Below, in pieces: positions 1 through 5,303 of a stretch of 7,336 bases of DNA (position 1 is its first letter; every line of letters begins with the position of its first letter). Source of the DNA: Chloroflexota bacterium (GTDB taxonomy: Bacteria; Chloroflexota; UBA6077). Where the stretch lies: the NCBI GenBank assembly GCA_021845945.1, contig JAJZRD010000195.1:1-7336 (forward strand), read 5' to 3'. The translations under genes were made by a program, and so were the position numbers. The notes under the pieces were generated by a model. It was not told the DNA's origin, searched no databases, and worked only from the letters and a program-made list of their open reading frames with translations.

Positions 1-578
1 GTGCGGGAGTGGCACACGGTGACGGTGGCGTGCTCCTGGAGCAGCAGGAAGAACATCGGCTTGCCCACGATGTTGCTGCGGCCGACGATCGCCGCCTCTT
101 TACCCTTCAGCTCGATGCCCGACCTCTTCAGGATCTCCAGCCCGCCCATGGGGGTGGCAGGGACGAAGGTGGGCCGCCCCAGGGCCAGCATGCCGGCGTT
201 GTAGGGGTGGATGCCGTCCACGTCCTTGGCCGGCGACAGGACGGAGGTCACCATCTCCTGGTTGAGGTGGGGAGGCAGCGGCATCTGGACGATGATCCCG
301 TGGATCCGCTCGTCCTGGTCCAGCCCCACCAGCGCTCCTTTGAAGTCCGCCTCCGAGATCTGGACCGGCAGCTGGTGCAGCGTGCTCAGCATCTCCGCCC
401 CGGCGAAGGCCTTGCCGATCCGCTTGACGTAGGCCGTGGCGGCGGGATCCTCGCCCACCTGGACGATGGCGATCTGGGGGGTGATGCCGTACTCCTTCTT
501 GAAGCCGGCGAGCTCCTCGGCCAGCTCCGCCCTGATCTGGTCCGCCACCGGTTGCCCCAGCAGCAGCTCTGCAGCCAT
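1..578 (-). CDS. folD: FolD, bifunctional methylene-THF dehydrogenase / methenyl-THF cyclohydrolase (3' end outside window)
   Basis: A cytosolic one-carbon enzyme. It oxidises 5,10-methylene-THF to 5,10-methenyl-THF with NAD(P)+ and hydrolyses that to 10-formyl-THF. The first 192 residues are present; the family usually has about 280-300, so the C-terminus lies beyond base 1. Catalytic residues fall at the E. coli FolD numbers: Tyr50 and Lys56 in YVKRIGK, Gln98 in VQMPLP and Asp121 in KDVDGIHP. The nucleotide-binding signature VGRSNIVGKPM is seen near the cut end. The usual PCTP motif reads PATP here, a mild variant. The ATG at 578 is chosen because AGGAGG lies 5 nt upstream. The gene follows the cyclodeaminase gene with a 10-bp gap, so co-translation is likely. 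Because Lys56 is intact, this enzyme should have its own cyclohydrolase activity, overlapping that of its neighbour. Identification is very secure. Confidence 0.96.
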   Translation of the reverse strand, partial: MAAELLLGQPVADQIRAELAEELAGFKKEYGITPQIAIVQVGEDPAATAYVKRIGKAFAGAEMLSTLHQLPVQISEADFKGALVGLDQDERIHGIIVQMPLPPHLNQEMVTSVLSPAKDVDGIHPYNAGMLALGRPTFVPATPMGGLEILKRSGIELKGKEAAIVGRSNIVGKPMFFLLLQEHATVTVCHSR

Positions 579-583
579 CGCTT

Positions 584-591
584 CCTCCTTA
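584..591 (-). promoter_or_regulatory. folD ribosome binding site fused to the upstream stop codon
   Basis: On the minus strand the sequence reads TAAGGAGGAAGCGATG. The TAA stop of the upstream cyclodeaminase gene is the first part of the AAGGAGG SD sequence of folD. A ribosome terminating on the first gene therefore sits on the folD start site, which is the usual arrangement for coupled translation. Confidence 0.8.
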
Positions 592-1236
592 CAGTCGGGC
601 CATGCCCTTCTCGATAGCCTTGACGACTCTGTCCTGCAGCTCCGGCAGCAGCGCCTGCGCCTGCTCGTTCAGCTGCCGCACGGCTTCCTGGTCCTTCACC
701 GAGCGCAGGTTGATGTCGATGTTGATCACCGCGCCCCGCAGGGCACCCTCGGCCAGATAGGCGGCCATGGCCACGTCGCCGATGGCCTGGACGTTGGTCA
801 TCCGCGCCGCGGGATCGGCCAGCTCCACCAGGCGGGCGCACTTGCGGGCTATCTCCAGGGGTACCCGGCTGGCCTCCAGGGTGGCTTCCTGGATGCGGGC
901 CGATCGGGTCTGCTTCTCCTCCTCGGTCCCCTTGGGCAGCCGATAACCCTCCATGATCTGATTGAAAGCCCGGGCGTCGGCATCCACCAGCCGCAGCAGC
1001 TGGCCGCGCAGCTCCTCGCTCTCGGCCAGCAGCTTCTTCACCTCCTCCTGGACGCCGGCGTACTTCTCCCTCCCCACGGTCAGGTTGCAGACCATGCTGA
1101 GCAGCCCTGCCGACAGGGCTCCCGCCAGGGCGGCGATTCCCCCGCCGCCGGGGGTCGGGGAGGGGGAGGCCAGTAGATCCAGGAATCGATCGATGGGCAT
1201 GGTTCCCAGGGGGCCGGGGGCATTCTCGGGATTCAT
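589..1236 (-). CDS. fchA: Methenyl-THF cyclohydrolase / formimino-THF cyclodeaminase family protein (FchA type)
   Basis: A 215-residue stand-alone protein of the FTCD-C/cyclodeaminase family. It is expected to convert 5,10-methenyl-THF to 10-formyl-THF, or to release ammonia from 5-formimino-THF. Visible family marks are the glycine-rich loop SPTPGGGG (residues 25-32; the more common form has Ser after PGGG), LVDADARAF (83-91) followed by LPKG (100-103), and the C-terminal AIGDVAMAAYLAEGA...INIDINL block (about 151-177). The length fits the single-domain bacterial form; the glutamate formiminotransferase domain of the fused animal enzyme is absent. The open frame runs upstream to 1584, but that part is low-quality shadow of the preceding gene. 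The ATG at 1236 has AGGAGG 6 nt upstream and starts the family homology. It lies 25 bp after the methyltransferase gene and 10 bp before folD. The sequence does not show which of the two activities dominates. Confidence 0.9.
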   Translation of the reverse strand: MNPENAPGPLGTMPIDRFLDLLASPSPTPGGGGIAALAGALSAGLLSMVCNLTVGREKYAGVQEEVKKLLAESEELRGQLLRLVDADARAFNQIMEGYRLPKGTEEEKQTRSARIQEATLEASRVPLEIARKCARLVELADPAARMTNVQAIGDVAMAAYLAEGALRGAVINIDINLRSVKDQEAVRQLNEQAQALLPELQDRVVKAIEKGMARL

Positions 1237-1240
1237 CGTG

Positions 1241-1249
1241 CACCTCCTC
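1241..1249 (-). promoter_or_regulatory. Strong ribosome binding site deciding the cyclodeaminase start
   Basis: GAGGAGGTG on the minus strand, with 6 nt between AGGAGG and the ATG at 1236. It fixes the start against an in-frame extension of about 116 codons that overlaps the methyltransferase gene. Confidence 0.8.
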
Positions 1250-1261
1250 GTGGAAAGCTGA

Positions 1262-3322
1262 TTATATCTTCCGTTTGGAAGCTGCCACAAGCCGGTCGTA
1301 CTCCTGAGCCTGCTCGGGCAGGAAGTACATCTCCTCCCGCTCCAAGAACTGCTCGGCGAGGCCCGCCAGGAACTGCTGGGCATCGAGGGTGACCGGAGTC
1401 CCCTCTCGAAGATGGGTGGCGACCATCCGGTTGAAGAGGGCCAATCCCCGCCTCTCCCTCGTCGCCTCGGCCGCGCCGTCGCCGGGGACCGGCAGCGGTA
1501 GGTCGGCCAGCCGTTCCCGGACGAACTCCCAGGCGACCGCGTCGGCTCCGCGCCCCGCAAGCCCTTCCGTGCTTCGCACCTCACACACCGTGCCCGCCCG
1601 CCTACGGGCGGAGATGACCAGATCCCGGCGGACGGTGTGGGCGGACGCCTGCTTGAAGGTGATCTGCTGCTTCCCCAGCAGCCCCACCTCGGCCACCTCG
1701 AAGCCGGCCTCTCGCAGGGCCCCCTGGACGGCGTTCCAAACCCTGCTCTCGGAGTTGTGGAAGGCCACGGTGATCCAGCGGCCGGGTTTCAGCACCCGAT
1801 GCATCTCCGCGAAGCAGCGGCGCATCAGCTCTTGATACTCGGCCACGTCCTTGTGCTGCCTCGGGCTGATGATGGCCTCGGGCCGCTGGTCGGTGAACAC
1901 TCCCAGCCACGCCTCCCAGAGGAAGTTCACCTCTGAGTACCGGATGTTATCCCCAAAGGGAGGGTCGGTGAAGATGTAGTCCACACAGCTGTCCGGGACG
2001 TTGGAGAGGGAGGTGGTGGATTGGGTGGAGATCAGGACGTCCTCGCCGACCCTCAACTCACGGAGGCAGCCTATCAGGGCGTGGAAGCGGCCGGCCAGGG
2101 CCCGGGGAACGTTCACCTCCCGCTTCAGCTTGGGGACGTAGAGCACCAGGGGCAGCACCCCCTGGTATGCGCGGCGCATCCTGGTGAAGGTGGTGGAGGC
2201 ATTCACTATCAGCTGCAGCATCAGCTGCCGGGCCGGCAGGCTGGCGGCCGATTCCTCCACGAGGCGGACCGCCGCGGACAGCGACCATAGGGTCCGCTTG
2301 GAGTAGAAGTCGGAAACCCTCTCCATCCCGGTGTGGTACCCACGCCGCCACATGTCTCCCCATCCCCTGGCCCCGTCCGAACGGTTCATCATGGGGTTGT
2401 CGGGGTAGGGGTAGGGGATCGGACGGCGATCGATCTCCTCCTGGAGGAGGAGCACCCCGGGATCCGGCGAGCGCTCCCGGCGGTGCCGTTTGCCCACGTA
2501 GGCTACCCGAACCGGCACCTCCCGAGTCCGGCCCCGGCCGTCCAGGACCCGGCGCAGCTGGTGGTGGTGCAGGGAGGCGCCGCAGGCGGGGCACTCGAGG
2601 ACGTGGCGCGGGCGATGCCGCCCGAAGTCGAAGCCCGCCTCGGAGAAGGGGAACTCGGCCGAGCAGCGGGGGCAGCGGAACAGCTCGCTCCAGATGACGT
2701 AATCCAGGACTGGGGATCGAGCGCTGGGACCCGAGGGCTCGGTCCCCGTTCCTGAGCCCTCAGCTCCGGGAACCCGGTAGAGCCAGCCGCACTCCTCCTC
2801 CAGCCGCCGGATCAGCTCGGTGGAGGCCTCTGCCGCCTCGTCCAGATCTATGGGGTGGCAGTAGCTGCGGGCCAGGAAGGTCGCCGCCGGCGACAGGTCC
2901 ACCAGCAGCGCCCTGCGTCCCGTCTGATTCGCGGCGATGCCGGCCATCCCGGAGCCGCAGAAGCCGTCCAGCACCAGGTCGCCGGGGTCGGTGTAGTGCT
3001 CGATGTAGCTGGCAATCGCCCGGTAGGGCACCTTGGTGTGGTAGTTCTGGGCCATGTAGACGGGATCGGTCCGGCCCGCGGTGATGTCCAGCGCTATCGG
3101 CTCGCGGGAGTAGGGTTGAGACGGGGTGACGGGGCGGTGGGGCGAATGGGAGAGGAACTGCTGCACGTAGGGATTGGGGAAGGGGGTGTAGAGGGGTGGA
3201 CTGGCCAGTGCCAGCAGCGCCTCTTCGGTTCCGAGGGGACAGCCCTCCCCGCAACGCGCCGCGCGCAGTGCCGCCAGGAGAGGCTCCGGGGCCGGCGGCT
3301 GCTGGCGAGCATGGTTGAACAT
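1262..3322 (-). CDS. Zn-ribbon amino-group DNA methyltransferase (N6-adenine or N4-cytosine type), solitary
   Basis: A predicted SAM-dependent DNA methyltransferase of 686 residues. Order of parts: HTKVP (95-99, like the HPTQKP block next to the SAM site of amino-methyltransferases); motif I VLDGFCGSGMAG (117-128); an acidic strand end in LLVDLSP (Asp142); an insert with a CPRC...CPAC zinc ribbon (Cys217, 220, 244, 247); then catalytic motif IV TDPPFGDN (452-459), with VLKPGRW and VAFHNSES after it. Motif I precedes motif IV, and the insert separates them by about 330 residues. No restriction enzyme, specificity subunit or helicase gene is adjacent, so it looks like an orphan methylase; the target base is not readable. 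The frame opens at an ATG at 3373, but that ATG lies inside a strong hairpin and has no good SD. The ATG at 3322 follows a promoter-like pair by a few bases and is preferred as a leaderless start. The protein ends just after YFLPEQAQEYDR; relatives I recall continue further. Confidence 0.88.
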   Translation of the reverse strand: MFNHARQQPPAPEPLLAALRAARCGEGCPLGTEEALLALASPPLYTPFPNPYVQQFLSHSPHRPVTPSQPYSREPIALDITAGRTDPVYMAQNYHTKVPYRAIASYIEHYTDPGDLVLDGFCGSGMAGIAANQTGRRALLVDLSPAATFLARSYCHPIDLDEAAEASTELIRRLEEECGWLYRVPGAEGSGTGTEPSGPSARSPVLDYVIWSELFRCPRCSAEFPFSEAGFDFGRHRPRHVLECPACGASLHHHQLRRVLDGRGRTREVPVRVAYVGKRHRRERSPDPGVLLLQEEIDRRPIPYPYPDNPMMNRSDGARGWGDMWRRGYHTGMERVSDFYSKRTLWSLSAAVRLVEESAASLPARQLMLQLIVNASTTFTRMRRAYQGVLPLVLYVPKLKREVNVPRALAGRFHALIGCLRELRVGEDVLISTQSTTSLSNVPDSCVDYIFTDPPFGDNIRYSEVNFLWEAWLGVFTDQRPEAIISPRQHKDVAEYQELMRRCFAEMHRVLKPGRWITVAFHNSESRVWNAVQGALREAGFEVAEVGLLGKQQITFKQASAHTVRRDLVISARRRAGTVCEVRSTEGLAGRGADAVAWEFVRERLADLPLPVPGDGAAEATRERRGLALFNRMVATHLREGTPVTLDAQQFLAGLAEQFLEREEMYFLPEQAQEYDRLVAASKRKI

Positions 3323-3331
3323 TCTGAGGCT

Positions 3332-3360
3332 ATTGTGACTCGCGGGGGATCGGTTGACAA
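3332..3360 (-). promoter_or_regulatory. Putative promoter of the methyltransferase-fchA-folD operon
   Basis: The minus strand has TTGTCA (3360-3355), a 17-nt spacer, then CACAAT (3337-3332). The -35 box matches 5 of 6 consensus bases and the -10 box 4 of 6. Transcription would begin around 3326-3324, about 2-4 nt before the ATG at 3322, giving an essentially leaderless mRNA. No SD precedes that ATG, which is consistent. The position, just past the hairpin that closes the preceding operon, is where a promoter is expected. It is seen by pattern only. Confidence 0.4.
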
Positions 3361-3362
3361 GC

Positions 3363-3401
3363 GGGCAAAGCATCGACCGCCTACCGGCCGATTCTTTGCC
3401 C
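3363..3401 (-). terminator. 39-nt hairpin after the DppC-type permease gene, probable terminator without a U-tract
   Basis: On the minus strand GGGCAAAG pairs with CTTTGCCC (8 bp, perfect). A single A/G mismatch follows, then ATCGGCCG pairs with CGGTCGAT (8 bp with one G-T pair) around the 5-nt loop GTAGG. The hairpin starts 14 nt after the permease stop codon. The bases after it (GCTTGTCAACC) contain no run of T, so it is either a non-canonical terminator or an mRNA 3'-end stabiliser. It would fold on either strand. The ATG at 3373-3371 that opens the methyltransferase frame is buried in it. Confidence 0.55.
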
Positions 3402-3415
3402 CTGCTTCAGATGGA

Positions 3416-4285
3416 TTACCGCATTCGGAGTCGGGGGTCCAGGGCATCTCGCAGGCCGTCGCCCAGGAGGTTGAAGGCCAGCACCGCGGTGAAGATAGCC
3501 ACGCCGGGGAAGGTGGCCATGTTCGGGTTGGAGAAGATGTAGTTGCGTCCCTCGCCCAGCATAGACCCCCACTCCGGAGTGGGAGGCTGAACGCCGAGCC
3601 CCAGGAAGCCCAGGCCGGCGGCCAGCAGGATGGCGGAGCCCAGGGAAAGGGTCGCCTGCACGATGACCGGCGCCAGGGCGTTGGGCAGTATGTGGCGGAA
3701 GATGATGAGGCCGCTTCCGGCGCCGACGGCGCGGGCAGCCTCGATGTAGGTGAGCTGCTTGATGCTGAGGGTGGAGGCTCGAACCAACCGGACGAAGGAG
3801 GGTGTCGAGCTCACCCCCACCGAGATGATCACGTTCTCCAGACCGACCCCCAGGGTCGCCACCAGCGACAGGGCCAGCAGGAAGCCGGGGAACGAGAGCA
3901 GGATGTCGATGAAGCGCTGGATGCTGAGATCGGTCCAACCGCCGAAGTAGCCTGAGAGGGCACCCAGCGGCACTCCCACCGCGGCACCGAAGGCCACGGC
4001 CATGAAACCGATGGCCAGGGAGTAGCGTGCGCCGTAGAGGATCCTGGCCAGGATGTCCCGACCCAGGTAGTCGGTGCCGAAGGGGTGGGTCAGGGAGGGG
4101 TTCTGCAGGGCGTCGCTCAGCTTCTGATGGATCGGGTCGTAGGGCGTGGCCAGCGGGGCAGCCACCGCCAGGGCTGCCCACACCGCCAGCACCGCCAATC
4201 CGAACATGGACGCCCGATGGCGTTGCAGCTGCCGCCAGAAGCGGGGGCCGGTTCGCCTGGCCGGAGTCGCCAGGCTCTTATCCAT
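3416..4285 (-). CDS. ABC transporter permease, DppC/OppC type
   Basis: An inner-membrane permease subunit of 289 residues for a peptide/nickel-class importer, pairing with the DppB-type partner just upstream. Visible: a cytosolic N-terminus; a first membrane helix (about 27-45); the PFGTDYLGRDILARILYGARYSL block (68-90) typical of DppC/OppC; further helices at about 90-110, 128-146, 205-231 and 258-276; the ATPase-contact EAA loop YIEAARAVGAG...RHILPNALAP (180-206); and the family ending GDGLRDALDPRLR. Length is normal for the family. The frame extends upstream to 4399, but that part overlaps the other permease gene. The ATG at 4285 overlaps the upstream stop by 8 bp (ATGGATAA), indicating translational coupling; no separate SD is seen. 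No ATPase gene follows, which is unusual, since dppD/dppF-type genes commonly do. The substrate cannot be told from the permease. Confidence 0.94.
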   Translation of the reverse strand: MDKSLATPARRTGPRFWRQLQRHRASMFGLAVLAVWAALAVAAPLATPYDPIHQKLSDALQNPSLTHPFGTDYLGRDILARILYGARYSLAIGFMAVAFGAAVGVPLGALSGYFGGWTDLSIQRFIDILLSFPGFLLALSLVATLGVGLENVIISVGVSSTPSFVRLVRASTLSIKQLTYIEAARAVGAGSGLIIFRHILPNALAPVIVQATLSLGSAILLAAGLGFLGLGVQPPTPEWGSMLGEGRNYIFSNPNMATFPGVAIFTAVLAFNLLGDGLRDALDPRLRMR

Positions 4286-5198
4286 AGTGAATGCGCGGGT
4301 CGACGTACGCATAGAGGAGATCCACCACAAGATTGACCAGGATGAATAGTGTCGAGAAGGTGAGGGTGATCCCCTGCACCATCGGGTAGTCGCGGGCAAA
4401 AATGGAATCCACCAGCAGCTGGCCCATGCCCGGCCAGCCGAAGACGGTCTCGGTCAGCACGGCCCCGCCCAGCAGGGTGCCGAACTGGAGGCCGACGACG
4501 GTAATCACCGGCAGGAGGGCGTTCCGCAGGGCATGGCCGTACACCACGGCCCGCTCGTGAAGCCCCTTGGACCGGGCCGTCTGGACGTAGTCCTGCCGCA
4601 GCACCTCCAGCATGCTGGAGCGGGTCATCCGGGTTATGAGCCCCACCACGAAGCCGGCCAGCGTGAAGGAGGGGAGGATGAAGCTGATGGGCTGATCCGC
4701 ACCGGCCGCCGGGAACCACCTCAGGGTGATGGAGAACACGACGATCAGCATCAGCCCCATCCAGTAGACGGGCATGGAGACCCCAAAGAGGCTGATGGCG
4801 GATACCAGGTAGTCGAACCTCGAGTTGTGATGAGTGGCGGCTATGACGCCCCCCACCACCCCTGCCACCATGGCGATGGTGATGGCGACCAGCGACAACT
4901 GGAAGGTGTAGGGTAGCCGGGCCATCACCTCGTTCAGCACCGGCTGGGAGCTGCGCGCCGACTGGCCCAGGTCCAGGTGGAGCAGCCGGCCCAGGAAGCT
5001 GGTGTACTGGACCAGGAGCGGCTGGTCCAACCCCAGCTGGCGCCGGATCATCTCGACGTCCGCCTCGCTGGCCAGCACTCCTGCGATCATACGTGCCGGG
5101 TCGCCCGGCAGCATGCGCAGCATCAGGAAAACGATGGTGGCCACGCCGAAGAGGGTCGGCACGGCGGCGATCAGGCGCTGCACGATGTACTTGAACAT
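4278..5198 (-). CDS. ABC transporter permease, DppB/OppB type
   Basis: The first inner-membrane permease of the importer, 306 residues, a normal length. It begins MFKYIVQRLIAAVPTLFGVA, with a membrane helix at about 9-29 and the family motif MLPGDPA (29-35). Further helices lie near 100-121, 131-157, 174-190, 228-250 and 277-297. The cytosolic EAA loop that docks the ATPase reads DYVQTARSKGL...HALRNALLPV (203-231), and FGWPGMGQLL (253-262) and the terminal DPRIHYG are typical. The ATG at 5198 is preferred because family homology starts there; only a weak SD-like TAGGG precedes it, and those bases can be paired in a small hairpin. The gene is separated from the binding-protein gene by 105 bp that hold a long palindrome, and overlaps the next permease by 8 bp. 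Confidence 0.94.
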   Translation of the reverse strand: MFKYIVQRLIAAVPTLFGVATIVFLMLRMLPGDPARMIAGVLASEADVEMIRRQLGLDQPLLVQYTSFLGRLLHLDLGQSARSSQPVLNEVMARLPYTFQLSLVAITIAMVAGVVGGVIAATHHNSRFDYLVSAISLFGVSMPVYWMGLMLIVVFSITLRWFPAAGADQPISFILPSFTLAGFVVGLITRMTRSSMLEVLRQDYVQTARSKGLHERAVVYGHALRNALLPVITVVGLQFGTLLGGAVLTETVFGWPGMGQLLVDSIFARDYPMVQGITLTFSTLFILVNLVVDLLYAYVDPRIHYG

Positions 5199-5204
5199 GA
5201 GATA

Positions 5205-5221
5205 CCCTACATAACGTAGGG
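5205..5221 (-). promoter_or_regulatory. Small hairpin covering the weak SD of the DppB-type gene
   Basis: The minus strand has CCCTAC, a 5-nt loop GTTAT, then GTAGGG, ending 6 nt before the ATG at 5198. The GTAGGG is the only SD-like sequence for this gene. The CCCTAC arm is also the outer 3' arm of the long palindrome just upstream, so the two folds exclude each other at that arm. The pairing is seen; a regulatory role is inference. Confidence 0.4.
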
Positions 5222-5290
5222 CCGGGCACTGCGCCCCGCCGCCCCCGGGCGATCACCCGACGAGCGGCGGGGCAGAGCGCCCTGCCCTAC
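5216..5290. repeat. 75-nt palindromic element between binding-protein and permease genes (REP/MITE-like)
   Basis: Two 27-nt arms (5216-5242 and 5264-5290) pair as GTAGGGC/GCCCTAC, one mismatch, GGGC/GCCC, a five-base stretch pairing only partly, then GCCCCGCCGC/GCGGCGGGGC. The 21-nt centre carries a further CGGG/CCCG pair. The element fills most of the 105-bp gap, starting 13 nt after the binding-protein stop. GC-rich stem-loops at this spot in importer operons are known to protect the upstream message and lower permease expression (the malE-malF case is the classic one). The GTAGGG...CCCTAC borders also resemble dispersed palindromes I associate with Chloroflexota genomes. Only one copy is in this window, so its repeat nature is not shown here. 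Confidence 0.7.
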
Positions 5291-5303
5291 TTCTTGTGTC
5301 GGT

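Noticed and set aside
436..1176. 246-codon open frame on the plus strand
   Set aside because: Antisense to the clearly recognised folD and cyclodeaminase genes; low-complexity Leu/Gln/Gly composition with no motif.
1237..1584. N-terminal extension of the cyclodeaminase
   Set aside because: The added residues overlap the methyltransferase gene in another frame and are Ser/Arg-rich shadow sequence. The SD at 1241-1249 fixes the start.
1262..3322. A restriction-modification or named defence system
   Set aside because: Only the methyltransferase is present. Both neighbouring operons are metabolic or transport genes, and no nuclease, helicase or specificity gene is in the window.
3354..3388. TTGACA on the plus strand as a promoter
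   Set aside because: No -10 element is found at 16-18 nt downstream, and no plus-strand gene follows.
2855..3955. 366-codon open frame on the plus strand
   Set aside because: It lies across the methyltransferase and permease genes in antisense, is rich in Gly/Gln/Arg without domains, and has no family resemblance. It is a GC-rich shadow.
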